Both the position numbers and the translations under genes were made by a program. DNA of 64,000 nucleotides from Paenibacillus pabuli. GTDB taxonomy: Bacteria > Bacillota > Bacilli > Paenibacillales > Paenibacillaceae. Below the pieces are notes generated by a model. The model saw only the letters and a program-made list of their open reading frames with translations. It was not told the origin of the DNA and did no database searches. How positions within the stretch are numbered: position 1 is the stretch's first letter; every line of letters begins with the position of its first letter. The DNA lies in assembly GCF_039831995.1 (NCBI RefSeq), contig NZ_JBDOIO010000003.1, positions 2,790,001 through 2,854,000 on the forward strand. The letters run 5' to 3'. Below, one piece after another: positions 55,113-64,000 of the stretch.

Positions 55113-55784
55113 TCAAAATGTATTGCTTTTGATCATTACCATGGCCGTTCTGAAGATGATTTTAATGTCTAACTGCAGTGAGACGTTGGAGATATAATGG
55201 AAATCATATTGCAGATTGTGATGGATGGGCTCCTTGCGAGCTTCGCTCACCTGCCATAATCCGGTAATGCCTGGCTTTACCAGAAAACGTCTGCGCTCCA
55301 GATCGGTATAGCTTTCTTCTACAATTCGTTTCATTTCAGGTCTCGGACCCACAAAGCTCATATCACCCTTGATAATGTTAAGCAATTGCGGCAGCTCATC
55401 CAGACTCGTCTTGCGAAGCAAGCGACCCAGACGGGTGATTCTTGGATCATGACTTGTCGTTGGAGATAACCCATACTTCGGTGCGTCCGTACGCATCGTT
55501 CTAAATTTATAAATATTAAACTTGATTCCATTTTTTCCGTAACGCTCCTGTTTAAAGATCACAGGTCCTTTGGAATCGAGTTTGATCATTACTGCGATAA
55601 CAAGCATGATCGGTGATGTGAGCAGTAATAGCAAAGCAGCCACAAAGAAATCGATGAATGGCTTCATAACATCGGCGTACCCGCCAACACGTTGAGAGTA
55701 CGGTTGTTCCAGCAGTTTCCCATGGCCTTCCTTGGCAATGGCCTCTCCGCCGCTTCCATAATACTCTGGTCCCGAGAGATTCAC
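55113..55784 (-). CDS. Bacterial sugar transferase (priming undecaprenyl-phosphate glycosylphosphotransferase)
   Basis: The 223-residue enzyme has one N-terminal hydrophobic helix (about 43-68) and the catalytic domain of the WbaP/PglC-like family: [57 protein letters not shown], and [15 protein letters not shown]. It starts each repeat by moving a sugar-1-phosphate to undecaprenyl phosphate. The GTG start overlaps the galU stop and follows AGGAGGGG. Confidence 0.95.
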   Translation of the reverse strand: MNLSGPEYYGSGGEAIAKEGHGKLLEQPYSQRVGGYADVMKPFIDFFVAALLLLLTSPIMLVIAVMIKLDSKGPVIFKQERYGKNGIKFNIYKFRTMRTDAPKYGLSPTTSHDPRITRLGRLLRKTSLDELPQLLNIIKGDMSFVGPRPEMKRIVEESYTDLERRRFLVKPGITGLWQVSEARKEPIHHNLQYDFHYISNVSLQLDIKIIFRTAMVMIKSNTF

Positions 55785-56686
55785 AGACCATCCCCTCCTG
55801 CAACAAGCACTTGGTTCAATTTTTCCTTCATTAATATCTCTTCGATCGCCATTAAGACAGGTGCACGCAGCTCATTATTTTTCAAAGCAAAATCTAGTGT
55901 GGTCAGGATATAGCCTAGTTTCTCGCCCACATCGAACCGGGAACCTTCGAAATCATACGCGCTGATTCCTTCATCATGATTAAGCATTTGCAGAGCATCG
56001 GTAAGCTGAATTTCACCACCAGCACCAACATTTTGCTCTTCCAGGTATTCAAATACCTTTGGTGTCAAAATGTATCGGCCCATGATTGCCAGATTGGAAG
56101 GAGCAGAACCGAGTGGCGGTTTCTCTACCATACTATTTACTGAAGAAAGTCTTCCATCGGTATGCAGCGGATCAATAATTCCATAGCGATAGGTTTCACT
56201 TGGACTTACCGTTTTCACACCGAGCACGGACTGGTTAACTTTCTCGTATTGTTGAATCAGCTGCTTCGTGCACGGCACATCAGATACGACAATGTCATCG
56301 CCAAGCAGCACGGCAAAAGGCTCATTGCCGATAAAGTTCCGGGCACACCAGACTGCATGCCCCAATCCGAGGGCTTCCTTCTGCCTTATGTAGTGAATAT
56401 CAACGTTGGAGGATTTCCGGACTTCTTCCAGCAAACCCAGCTTGCCTTTCTCCAGCAGATTGTGCTCCAGTTCAAATGCGCTATCGAAATGATCCTCAAT
56501 CGCACGCTTCCCTTTGCCTGTTACAATAATAATGTCTTCAATACCGGAAGCTACTGCTTCCTCCACAATGTACTGAATCGTCGGTTTGTCTACGATAGGG
56601 AGCATCTCTTTAGGCATTGCCTTTGTAGCGGGTAAAAATCGGGTCCCCAAACCTGCTGCGGGAATGATTGCTTTCCTCACTTTAGT
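55781..56686 (-). CDS. galU: UTP-glucose-1-phosphate uridylyltransferase
   Basis: The product of about 301 residues makes UDP-glucose. It has [23 protein letters not shown] at the start, then [14 protein letters not shown], and [20 protein letters not shown] further on. ATG 56686 follows GGGTGG by five bases; the longer frame to 56743 is not supported. It feeds Ugd and any glucosyl- or galactosyltransferases in the locus. It follows a 257-base gap after the kinase gene, so a second promoter here is possible. Confidence 0.95.
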   Translation of the reverse strand, partial: TKVRKAIIPAAGLGTRFLPATKAMPKEMLPIVDKPTIQYIVEEAVASGIEDIIIVTGKGKRAIEDHFDSAFELEHNLLEKGKLGLLEEVRKSSNVDIHYIRQKEALGLGHAVWCARNFIGNEPFAVLLGDDIVVSDVPCTKQLIQQYEKVNQSVLGVKTVSPSETYRYGIIDPLHTDGRLSSVNSMVEKPPLGSAPSNLAIMGRYILTPKVFEYLEEQNVGAGGEIQLTDALQMLNHDEGISAYDFEGSRFDVGEKLGYILTTLDFALKNNELRAPVLMAIEEILMKEKLNQVLVAGGDGL

Positions 56687-56943
56687 CATAAATACCACCC
56701 TATCCTTCATATTTTTATGGTTTAAAAGTATGAGTTGGACCACTTAAATCCATGAAACCTTGAAATAAATTGATGCAATTCTTACTTTCAATTTCATAAA
56801 GGGGCATTCAACCCAACCTCACGTCACACCCTTGACGATTAACGTCTAAGGTACACTACCCACAGTGTGACCGAGTGCCTACCTTGATAAAGGTGTAGTA
56901 GACATGACCTGACAATGCTATTTGGATTTATAACGCGAATCTC

Positions 56944-57627
56944 TTAAACATTCTCAATATAGTCAGCAATCCGATTCTTCGGTACCTGTACATTGTTCAG
57001 AACTGCTCCCAGAATTCGCGCATTTACATGTTCGAGATGCGCCTTTGCCTTTTTGACCAGATCTTTCTTTACTTTGCCTGCACTCACGACAAGAATTACG
57101 CCATCGCACAATGAGCTGATGATCAATGCGTCAGTCACTGCCAGAACAGGCGGAGTATCAAACAGAATGACATCGTATTCTTCCTTTAAGTTCTCCAGCA
57201 GAGCTGTCATTTTACGGGAACCTAACATCTCGGAAGGATTGGGCGGAATCGGACCGGAAGAGAGAACATGCAATCCTTCCACATCCGTTTCTCTCAAAAC
57301 TTCCGTCACTTTATATTGGCTCGATAATACACTGGTTAGTCCTACATGATTGGGTACATTAAACATGCGGTGCACGGCAGGTTTGCGCAGGTCCGTATCC
57401 ATAAGCAGAACCTTTTTCCCTTCCTGTGCGTAGGTCACTGCCAGATTGCCGATTGTTGTGGTTTTACCTTCACCCGACAGAGCGGAAGCAATCATGATTG
57501 TTTGAATCTGACTATCGATGGATGAAAATTGGATGTTGGTTCTCAACTTCCGATAAGCTTCAGACGAACTGGACTTGGGGTTAGCCATTGTTACTAGGCT
57601 TCCTTTATCATTGGTTAACCGTGGCAT
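56944..57627 (-). CDS. CpsD/CapB family tyrosine-protein kinase
   Basis: The protein of about 227 residues is a BY-kinase: SEAYRKLRTNIQFSSID, Walker A SALSGEGKTTT, Walker A' LLMDTDLRKP and Walker B VILFDTPP. The C-terminus has only DYIENV, not a long Tyr cluster. With the Wzz-type modulator encoded just upstream it forms the two-part kinase that controls EPS chain length. ATG 57627 is chosen over a GTG 12 bases upstream; both overlap the modulator gene. Confidence 0.92.
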   Translation of the reverse strand: MPRLTNDKGSLVTMANPKSSSSEAYRKLRTNIQFSSIDSQIQTIMIASALSGEGKTTTIGNLAVTYAQEGKKVLLMDTDLRKPAVHRMFNVPNHVGLTSVLSSQYKVTEVLRETDVEGLHVLSSGPIPPNPSEMLGSRKMTALLENLKEEYDVILFDTPPVLAVTDALIISSLCDGVILVVSAGKVKKDLVKKAKAHLEHVNARILGAVLNNVQVPKNRIADYIENV

Positions 57628-58357
57628 ACTGGCCGTCACCTACCTGTTTTTGAGATGTTGTCTGTTTAGAGCCGCGAACTTCTTCTTTTTTGATTTTGGA
57701 TATGACAGCAAGTGCGGGAATTCCCAGTTCTTTTTCCAATTCATCTTCGCTTTTCAACGTATCATCCAAGTATTCCAAGAGGAATACAAAACCTACTGCC
57801 AGCAGAAGTCCTACGAGAAAGCTGATCAGGATATTAACGATTGGATTCACATTGATGGGTCTGGACGATTCCGTGGGTTTGGCTTCACTCAGAATGGTTA
57901 CATTATCCACTTTCATAATTACGGGGATTTGAGATTCAAACACTTTGGCAACGGCGTTAACTGTTTTGGCTGCTTTTTCGGAAGACAAACCAGTAGCAGT
58001 CAGACTCATAACCTGGGATTCATTTGCTGTGGTTACCGAGATGTTCTGTGCAAGTTGATTGCCGTTCATGCCGAGATCGGGGTATGTAGCAGCTACTTTA
58101 TCGAGGATTGCTGAAGATTTGATGATTTCCATATACGAATTAATCACTTTAATGTTGGTTTGAATTGACCCAATATCCAGACTGGGAACACCTTCTGCGT
58201 TATATGCCTGATTAACAATCAATTTTGCGTTCGCTTCATAGATAGGGACGGTAAAAAAATAATTTTTGACACCTGCTCCAATGCAAGCAACAGCAACAAA
58301 AGCTACGATGATCCAAATTCGCTTGCGTAAAATTTGCATGTACTCTTTCAGTTCCAC
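57608..58357 (-). CDS. Wzz/YveK-type capsular polysaccharide biosynthesis modulator
   Basis: The 249-residue Wzz-domain protein has membrane helices near 13-33 and 168-190, the second preceded by the proline-containing PTESSRPINVNPIVNILIS typical of polysaccharide co-polymerases. The cytosolic C-tail activates the tyrosine kinase encoded next. The GTG start follows GGGAGG by eight bases. Confidence 0.92.
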   Translation of the reverse strand: MELKEYMQILRKRIWIIVAFVAVACIGAGVKNYFFTVPIYEANAKLIVNQAYNAEGVPSLDIGSIQTNIKVINSYMEIIKSSAILDKVAATYPDLGMNGNQLAQNISVTTANESQVMSLTATGLSSEKAAKTVNAVAKVFESQIPVIMKVDNVTILSEAKPTESSRPINVNPIVNILISFLVGLLLAVGFVFLLEYLDDTLKSEDELEKELGIPALAVISKIKKEEVRGSKQTTSQKQVGDGQYATVNQ

Positions 58358-58415
58358 CTGTTATTCCTCCCATTCGACTCAGCGATTATGATGACTGTTC
58401 TTTCGATCTGACTGT

Positions 58416-59180
58416 TTACCAGAACAACAATCTTCGTTTGAGGACCATTGGTTTTTCTTGCTCTATGTCTATACTTTGGTTGTTCCATAACGACCAAGCA
58501 TTATTTTTCAAGCGCCCAACCAGTTCTTTTCCAAATCGGCGGCCTAGCTGCTCATATGCTGCATTCATAGCAAATGAACGAATGTGGATGTCATGGGCAT
58601 CCGATGAAATGAAATGAAACGGGTTTTCTTTGCAAAAATGGAAACACCATTTCTGAACTTTTCGTCCGAAAAGTCCTATGATGGACTGGGCCGTAATCTG
58701 AATCAGTGCGCCCTGATGAATGTATTCAACCAATAACCCAGGATTATTCTGGATTGGGAGATTCCTTTCGGGATGAGCAATGATAGGTACGATACCGGCT
58801 ACTCTAAGTTCATGGAGTATTCCGGTGAACTGCGAGGGAATATAGCCAAAGGGCAATTCCAGCAACATGTAGCGACTCCCGGCAAGTGTGCAGCATCTGC
58901 CTGCGTGTAAGTCTCGAATCAGAGCTTCATGAACCCTGATCTCCTGTCCGGGGCGGATCTCCAAGCGAATGTTGCGTTTGCGAAGCTCTGCACGAAGCAG
59001 ATCCACTGCCTGATTGACCACAATCGGTTCATTATTGTAATGCCCGTTCAGGTGATGCGGAGTTGCAATGATCGAGGTAACTCCCGAGGCTGCCGCCTTC
59101 TGGGCCATGTCGATGGACTGTTCCATGTGAACCGGACCATCATCAAGACCTGATAAAATGTGGCAGTGTATTTCAACCAT
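58416..59180 (-). CDS. CpsB/CapC family tyrosine-protein phosphatase (PHP domain)
   Basis: The product of about 254 residues is a manganese-dependent PHP phosphatase of YwqE/CpsB type. It has VEIHCHILSGLDDGP (metal ligands), ATPHHLNGHY, LELPFGYIPSQF, IIAHPERNLPIQ and FISSDAHDIHIR. It dephosphorylates the BY-kinase. It is the first gene of the EPS operon, about 59 bases before the modulator. ATG 59180 is preferred over TTG 59186 for spacing from GAGG. Confidence 0.93.
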   Translation of the reverse strand: MVEIHCHILSGLDDGPVHMEQSIDMAQKAAASGVTSIIATPHHLNGHYNNEPIVVNQAVDLLRAELRKRNIRLEIRPGQEIRVHEALIRDLHAGRCCTLAGSRYMLLELPFGYIPSQFTGILHELRVAGIVPIIAHPERNLPIQNNPGLLVEYIHQGALIQITAQSIIGLFGRKVQKWCFHFCKENPFHFISSDAHDIHIRSFAMNAAYEQLGRRFGKELVGRLKNNAWSLWNNQSIDIEQEKPMVLKRRLLFW

Positions 59181-59333
59181 AACCAAACTTCCTCAATGTA
59201 TGATCCCCCTCGCCCTTTTATTCATCGCGCAAAATGCTTTTGGTGTTAAAGAACTAATGCATAACGCTATGAAATATAGTAAAATGGCGTTAAGTACATG
59301 CTTGTTCAGAAAATGTTTAGAATTTGTCAGGCT

Positions 59334-59768
59334 TCATATGGTAAAATCGATGTAATGATAGGTTTTCTGCAGGTCTGGTTGTTCCGCTGCCTTTTCATAG
59401 GACAATCGGGATACCGTAGGAAACTGCACTTCTCGAAGCATCTGATTTAACTGTCCAGTTATATATAGTTTCTGCTCTTGCTGAATATGCAGGCTTGAAT
59501 GATACAATGTGAGCTCCCCGAAGGGCTGCTTCCATTGCAACCTTGCCTGAAGCCTTACACATACTTGGCGATCTTCTACATCCAAACCGATCAACATCGT
59601 TGACGATACCGGTAAAACCAGGTCACTCAGGAAAGTAATCGCTTTTGTATCCATCCCAAGCAGGAGAACGGGACGTCGTTTGCGGTCTACTGTCTTACCC
59701 TGAAACTCCTGAATGTACATATGGACATTTAATTCTAGATCGGCCCATTCCTGAATCATTGAATTCAT
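59334..59768 (-). CDS. Hypothetical PilZ-like protein
   Basis: The 144-residue soluble protein is of uncertain family. The layout (DRKRRPVLLLGMDTKAITFLSDLVLPVSSTMLIGLDV, then beta-rich LQARLQWKQPFGELTLYHSSL) recalls a degenerate PilZ domain, which binds c-di-GMP, but the classical RxxxR and (D/N)xSxxG motifs are not clear. AAAGGA precedes the ATG. Its position between the XRE regulator and the EPS operon suggests a role in EPS control; inferred. Confidence 0.55.
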   Translation of the reverse strand: MNSMIQEWADLELNVHMYIQEFQGKTVDRKRRPVLLLGMDTKAITFLSDLVLPVSSTMLIGLDVEDRQVCVRLQARLQWKQPFGELTLYHSSLHIQQEQKLYITGQLNQMLREVQFPTVSRLSYEKAAEQPDLQKTYHYIDFTI

Positions 59769-60100
59769 CGTTTCATTCCTTTAGAATGGATTAGCCTTCA
59801 AGTGTTGCCATTATTCCTTCTCACGGGTATATTGCATAGGCAACTTGGAGACACTTAAATTATTCCAAATGATACATTTTGTAACTTCCATACGTCCAAT
59901 TTACGATACAAATTGTATCATGTCAAGCAGTATTTGGACATGGTTCTTTTGATTTACGACAATATGAGATGTCCTTAGACAGACCTATTTCGGATATAGG
60001 TCTGTCCAGGCGTCATCATTTTGCAGGAAAGCTGCCCTGATCAAAAAATAGCTCAGGATTGTTTTAATATATTTGACATGGCGTTCAGGGGGAAAAGCGT
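59769..60100. promoter_or_regulatory. Divergent regulatory region with two XRE-type operators
   Basis: The 332-base gap between the PilZ-like gene and the XRE gene holds GATACATTTTGTAAC (59871-59885) and the palindrome GATACAAATTGTATC (59905-59919), 34 bases apart start to start. They match the site at 39762-39776. These are probable binding sites of the adjacent XRE regulator. No gene seen. Confidence 0.55.
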
Positions 60101-60469
60101 ATGAACTACGGAAATCGCATTGCTGAATTAAGGGAACAGCGGGGACTTACTCAAGAAGAACTTGCGAGCTCCATTCATATTACCAGGGCCGCTCTCTCCC
60201 ATTATGAGAAAAATCGACGCAAACCGGATTTTGAAGTATTAACCAGACTTGCTGACATTTTTAATGTATCTATTGATTATCTCATTGGGCGTACGAAGCA
60301 GAGCGATGTGGTTATGGATGAGGATGTTCGAGAATTTGTGGACTCGCTTGAATTATCGGATAAGGAAGTGTTGGATCGCTTCGATCTGATGATTGACGGC
60401 AAACCCTTAACAGAAGAAGAGGCGCGTCGTTTTATTGCTTTTGTCCGAATGGAACGCAGCATGGATTAA
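60101..60469 (+). CDS. XRE family transcriptional regulator
   Basis: The 122-residue protein has an N-terminal HTH at 5-62 (AELREQRGLTQEELASSIHITRAALSHYEKNRRKPDFEVLTRLADIFNVSIDYLIGR) in the style of phage and PBSX-like repressors. The C-terminal part is acidic and helical. GGGGG lies about nine bases before the ATG. Palindromes upstream suggest autoregulation, and a matching palindrome before the Cys-rich/ABC operon suggests a wider regulon. It ends in a good terminator. Confidence 0.92.
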   Translation: MNYGNRIAELREQRGLTQEELASSIHITRAALSHYEKNRRKPDFEVLTRLADIFNVSIDYLIGRTKQSDVVMDEDVREFVDSLELSDKEVLDRFDLMIDGKPLTEEEARRFIAFVRMERSMD

Positions 60470-60484
60470 CTCCACCAAAGGAAG

Positions 60485-60527
60485 ACCCAGTCCCGAGTAG
60501 CTTTCTCTTCGGTTCCTGGGTTTTTTT
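60485..60527 (+). terminator. Terminator after XRE regulator gene
   Basis: Outer stem ACCCAG / CTGGGT (60485-60490, 60516-60521) with inner CCGA/TCGG pairing, followed by seven T. Confidence 0.75.
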
Positions 60528-60571
60528 GCGTCTGAACTCCCTTCAATACATATTTGTGTATGATGACCTAG

Positions 60572-60727
60572 TTAATGATGCTCATTGTTGACGGAGGATA
60601 TGAACTCGTTCCAACGCTCCGGGTCGATTCCGCATTGCAGTAAAACCTTCATGATGTCCATCTCGGTTGCTTCCACTTGTTTACCTGTCGGCTTACGTTC
60701 GCCCCTGTTTGGATTCTTCATATTCAT
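60572..60727 (-). CDS. Small hypothetical protein (51 residues)
   Basis: This short leftward ORF looks real. It starts MNMKNPNRGERKPTGKQVEA, continues TEMDIMKVLLQCGIDPERWNEF and ends NNEHH. AGAGGT stands eight bases before the ATG. It is hydrophilic and helical, with no cysteine pair, signal peptide or membrane segment. It lies between the convergent XRE gene and gltB. No function is known to me. Confidence 0.6.
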   Translation of the reverse strand: MNMKNPNRGERKPTGKQVEATEMDIMKVLLQCGIDPERWNEFISSVNNEHH

Positions 60728-60862
60728 TCCGCTAACCTCTCTTATCTATATATACTTTCTCTGCACTCCAAAACTAGCCTTATTATACTTGAGAATGCTC
60801 CTCAATGTTGTCGTCTCATGGCGAGAGCGTTTTTGGTCCGGGTTCTAATTTTGTCGAAACGC

Positions 60863-60910
60863 AAATAGGAGCTTTATCGCGCCTGATTGGCAGCCATAAA
60901 GCTCCTATTT
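60863..60910 (-). terminator. Terminator of gltB
   Basis: 15-bp perfect stem AAATAGGAGCTTTAT / ATAAAGCTCCTATTT (60863-60877, 60896-60910) with an 18-base loop, 46 bases after the gltB stop on the minus strand. Confidence 0.8.
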
Positions 60911-60955
60911 ATTCATCATACAATCTATTCACGCACTCCTGTCAATAGGAGGGAC

Positions 60956-63900
60956 TTAACCACCTGCACGTGCAAGCTCACGCATATTGGCTTCAAATGC
61001 AGCCAGCAAAGCTTCCTCACCCGTCAAGCCTGTTGCCTGAACACGTTCGATTTGCTCTGTCATCCGTTTGAAGTCTTTCGGAATAACCCGAACGAACTGG
61101 TTCACTGAATCCTGCCAGTTATCCAAAATTCGCTCACCTGCAGCACTGCCTGTATAAGCCACATGACGTTGAATCATGCCACGCAGGTCTGCACTTTCCG
61201 ATACATCTTCAATTCGCTCCAAAAGAACCATTTCCAGGTTACAACGCTGCAGGAATGTGCCTTTCGGATCATATACGTAAGCAATCCCTCCGGACATCCC
61301 GGCTGCAAAGTTACGACCTGTATCGCCCAGAACAACGACACGTCCGCCGGTCATATATTCACAACCGTGGTCACCCACACCCTCGACAACAACTTTTGCA
61401 CCCGAATTCCGTACGGCAAACCGTTCACCTGCAATACCGCGGATATAGGCTTCACCACTGGTTGCTCCGTACAGAGCCGTGTTCCCAATAATGATATTAT
61501 CTTCGGCATCGAACGTTGCTTTAGGGGAAGGCATAACAATCAGTTTACCTCCAGATAAGCCTTTACCAACATAGTCATTGGAGTCCCCTTCAACCGTCAG
61601 GGTCATCCCTTTAGGTACAAAGGCCCCGAAGCTTTGTCCGGCTGAGCCGACAAACTTGAATTGGACAGTGTCTTCCGGCAGTCCTGCAAGACCATACTTC
61701 CGTGTAATTTCACTACCCAGAATGGTACCTACCGCCCGGTTAACATTGGTAATCGGAAGCACAGCTTCAACCGGTTGGCCGGATTCGATTGCAGGCTGAG
61801 CCAATGTTAGCAATTGCTGCATGTCGAGTGTCTCTTCCAATTGGTGATTCTGATGCTGTGTACGATAACGTGCAGAACCTTCCGGCATCTCAGGTACATG
61901 CAGAAGCACCGACAGATCCACACCTTTTTTCTTCCAGTGGTCTACAGCCTCAACTGTTTCAAGACAATCCGTACGTCCAACCATTTCCTGAATGGTACGG
62001 AAACCGAGTTCAGCCATAATTTCACGTACATCTTCAGCAACGAAACGCATGAAGTTCACCACGTGAGCCGGATCACCCATATAATTTTTGCGGAGTTCCG
62101 GATTTTGGGTTGCTACACCGACTGGACATGTATCCATCTGACAAACACGCATCATGATACATCCCAGTGCCACGAGTGGTGCGGTGGAGAAACCATACTC
62201 CTCGGCTCCAAGCAATGCAGCAATCGCAAGGTCGCGGCCATTCAGCATTTTACCGTCTGTTTCCAGAACCACGCGGTCACGCAGATTGTTCAGCATCAGT
62301 GTTTGATGCGTCTCGGCAAGACCCAGCTCCCACGGCATACCCGCGTGACGGATTGAACCTTGTGGAGATGCCCCCGTACCTCCGTCGTATCCACTTACGA
62401 GGATAATATCGGCACGTCCTTTGGCTACACCTGCAGCAATGGTACCTACGCCGACTTCGGAAACCAGCTTCACGTTGATATCTGCACGTGGATTCGCGTT
62501 CTTCAGGTCATAGATCAACTCAGCCAGATCTTCGATAGAGTAAATGTCGTGATGCGGTGGCGGCGAGATCAGACCCACACCTGGGGTTGAGCCACGAACC
62601 TCAGCAACCCACGGATATACTTTACGTCCTGGCAGCTGTCCACCTTCACCCGGTTTCGCACCTTGTGCCATTTTGATCTGGATTTCGTCAGCATTCACGA
62701 GATAGTTCGAAGTAACACCGAAACGTCCGGACGCAACCTGTTTAATGGCACTGCGCCGTGAATCACCGTTGCTATCTTTAATGAAGCGAGCTGGATCTTC
62801 CCCGCCTTCACCCGTGTTCGATTTACCGCCGACACGGTTCATGGCAATCGCCAAATCTTCGTGTGCTTCCTTACTGATGGAACCGAAGGACATCGCACCT
62901 GTTTTGAAGCGGCGCATGATATTTTCCACGGATTCCACTTCTTCCAGAGGAACTGCCGGTCCTACCGGTTTCAGTTTCAGCATGGAACGAATGGTCAGCA
63001 ACTGATCATTCTCACCCTGTACCAGTTTGGCATATTTTTTGTACAGGTTGTAATCGCCGGTACGAACGGCGTGCTGCAGCGTGTGAATCGTTTGCGGGTT
63101 GAATAGATGTTCTTCCCCATCATTACGCCACTGATATTCACCGCCGGAATCCAGTACTTTGTCATTGCCGTCTTTGTCCGTAAAGGCACGGTTATGGTGA
63201 GTCAGCACCTCTGCTGCCACTTCCTCCAGACCAATACCGCCGATCCGGGATGGCGTCCAGGTAAAGTAACGATCAACAAAATCAGACTTCAGACCAACCG
63301 CTTCGAAAATTTGAGCGCCGCGATAGGATTGAATGGTCGAGATTCCCATTTTGGACAATATTTTAATAACGCCTTTGGTTGCGGCTTTAATATAATTTTT
63401 GACAGCTTTCTCATGCGAGATGCCGCGCAGCAGCCCTTGCTGAATCATGTCATCCAGCGTTTCAAACGCCAGATAAGGGTTCACAGCACTTACGCCGTAG
63501 CCCAGCAGCAATGCGTAGTGATGAATATCACGTGGCTCTGCCGATTCCAGCAAAATGCTGACTTTGGTTCTTGTACCCTGACGGATCAGGTGGTGATGCA
63601 AACCTGCCACTGCAAGCAGTGCCGGAATAGCCGCGTTCTCCGCATCCACGCCGCGGTCGGACAAGATCAGGATGTTATGCCCTTTGTCGATGACACGGTC
63701 AGCTGCTTCGAAGAGCAGATCCATCGCTTTGCGAAGTCCTTCCGCTCCTTCTTTGGCCGTGAAGAAGATCGGGATGGTCATCGAGCGGAAGCCTGGACGG
63801 CGTACGTGACGAATCTTCGCAAAATCTTCATTCGACAAGACCGGTGTATCCAGACGAATCTGACGACAGCTTTCCGGTTCAGGATTGAGCAAGTTGCGCT

Positions 63901-64000
63901 CTGGACCAATCGTTGTTGCCGTAGACGTGACGATCTCTTCACGGATGGCATCGATCGGCGGATTGGTTACCTGTGCAAACATTTGTTTGAAGTAGTTATA
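60956..64000 (-). CDS. gltB: Glutamate synthase large subunit, C-terminal two-thirds (runs off window)
   Basis: Just over 1010 residues are present and the frame stays open through base 64000, so the N-terminal glutaminase domain is outside. Visible are the central domain, the FMN-binding synthase domain ([19 protein letters not shown]), the 3Fe-4S cluster cysteines C-x5-C-x4-C in [14 protein letters not shown], and the C-terminal GXGXG beta-helix ([28 protein letters not shown]). GOGAT turns 2-oxoglutarate plus glutamine into two glutamates. It is preceded by no other gene in the window. Confidence 0.96.
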   Translation of the reverse strand, partial: YNYFKQMFAQVTNPPIDAIREEIVTSTATTIGPERNLLNPEPESCRQIRLDTPVLSNEDFAKIRHVRRPGFRSMTIPIFFTAKEGAEGLRKAMDLLFEAADRVIDKGHNILILSDRGVDAENAAIPALLAVAGLHHHLIRQGTRTKVSILLESAEPRDIHHYALLLGYGVSAVNPYLAFETLDDMIQQGLLRGISHEKAVKNYIKAATKGVIKILSKMGISTIQSYRGAQIFEAVGLKSDFVDRYFTWTPSRIGGIGLEEVAAEVLTHHNRAFTDKDGNDKVLDSGGEYQWRNDGEEHLFNPQTIHTLQHAVRTGDYNLYKKYAKLVQGENDQLLTIRSMLKLKPVGPAVPLEEVESVENIMRRFKTGAMSFGSISKEAHEDLAIAMNRVGGKSNTGEGGEDPARFIKDSNGDSRRSAIKQVASGRFGVTSNYLVNADEIQIKMAQGAKPGEGGQLPGRKVYPWVAEVRGSTPGVGLISPPPHHDIYSIEDLAELIYDLKNANPRADINVKLVSEVGVGTIAAGVAKGRADIILVSGYDGGTGASPQGSIRHAGMPWELGLAETHQTLMLNNLRDRVVLETDGKMLNGRDLAIAALLGAEEYGFSTAPLVALGCIMMRVCQMDTCPVGVATQNPELRKNYMGDPAHVVNFMRFVAEDVREIMAELGFRTIQEMVGRTDCLETVEAVDHWKKKGVDLSVLLHVPEMPEGSARYRTQHQNHQLEETLDMQQLLTLAQPAIESGQPVEAVLPITNVNRAVGTILGSEITRKYGLAGLPEDTVQFKFVGSAGQSFGAFVPKGMTLTVEGDSNDYVGKGLSGGKLIVMPSPKATFDAEDNIIIGNTALYGATSGEAYIRGIAGERFAVRNSGAKVVVEGVGDHGCEYMTGGRVVVLGDTGRNFAAGMSGGIAYVYDPKGTFLQRCNLEMVLLERIEDVSESADLRGMIQRHVAYTGSAAGERILDNWQDSVNQFVRVIPKDFKRMTEQIERVQATGLTGEEALLAAFEANMRELARAGG

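Overview
The window looks like chromosome of a Paenibacillus-type, endospore-forming member of the Bacillota. The evidence is an H-type small acid-soluble spore protein, a GerAB-type germination permease, a two-gene Ku/LigD end-joining system with ligase and polymerase as separate proteins, strong AGGAGG-type ribosome binding sites, and many GTG/TTG starts. No rRNA, tRNA or CRISPR array was seen.

Layout. 1-2082: leftward tsaE-tsaB-rimI-tsaD operon (tsaD runs off the left edge). 2266-2743: leftward DUF3905-like gene and sspH. 2938-6266: rightward ku, catE-like dioxygenase and a lone gerAB-type gene. 6331-28509: the NHEJ ligase gene and LigD-type polymerase gene, with the ligase gene split by a 20.3 kb AT-rich mobile element (about 6860-27141). 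28580-39695: mostly leftward genes for YitT, cardiolipin synthase, an alpha/beta hydrolase, a GntR/membrane protein pair, an AI-2E family exporter and an ABC transporter, plus one rightward CNNM/CorC gene. 39965-59180: one long leftward exopolysaccharide locus (PHP phosphatase, Wzz, tyrosine kinase, GalU, priming transferase, UDP-xylose synthase, five glycosyltransferases, Wzy, Wzx, pyruvyltransferase, ManC, Ugd, LCP, VanZ). 59334-60727: PilZ-like gene, XRE regulator, and a 51-residue leftward ORF. 60956-64000: gltB, cut by the right edge.

The main discovery is the element. Joining base 6859 to base 27142 restores an uninterrupted 318-residue ligase frame and rebuilds the lysine codon of ligase motif IV. 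Inside its right end the element carries its own complete, diverged 316-residue ATP-dependent ligase. It therefore breaks the host NHEJ ligase and supplies a substitute, placed upstream of the host polymerase gene. Its left half is a Tn554-like recombinase operon: a tyrosine recombinase interrupted by an IS30-family copy, a 1132-residue recombinase-like protein with nine helix-turn-helix modules arranged as three repeats of three, a 571-residue tyrosine recombinase, and a small HTH/coiled-coil protein. The cargo looks like an undescribed defence or addiction set: a 621-residue orphan, a PD-(D/E)xK-like nuclease with twin 124-residue partners, a cysteine-containing 240-residue protein, a nucleotidyltransferase/HTH-metallopeptidase pair, an XRE repressor, and a lone DGQHR (DndB-like) protein. 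IS3 relics are scattered among them.

The exopolysaccharide locus is a Wzx/Wzy system making at least UDP-GlcA, UDP-xylose and GDP-mannose, with pyruvylation. Palindromes of the form GATACA-N3-TGTATC beside the XRE regulator (59.9 kb) and before the Cys-rich/ABC operon (39.8 kb) suggest a shared regulator.
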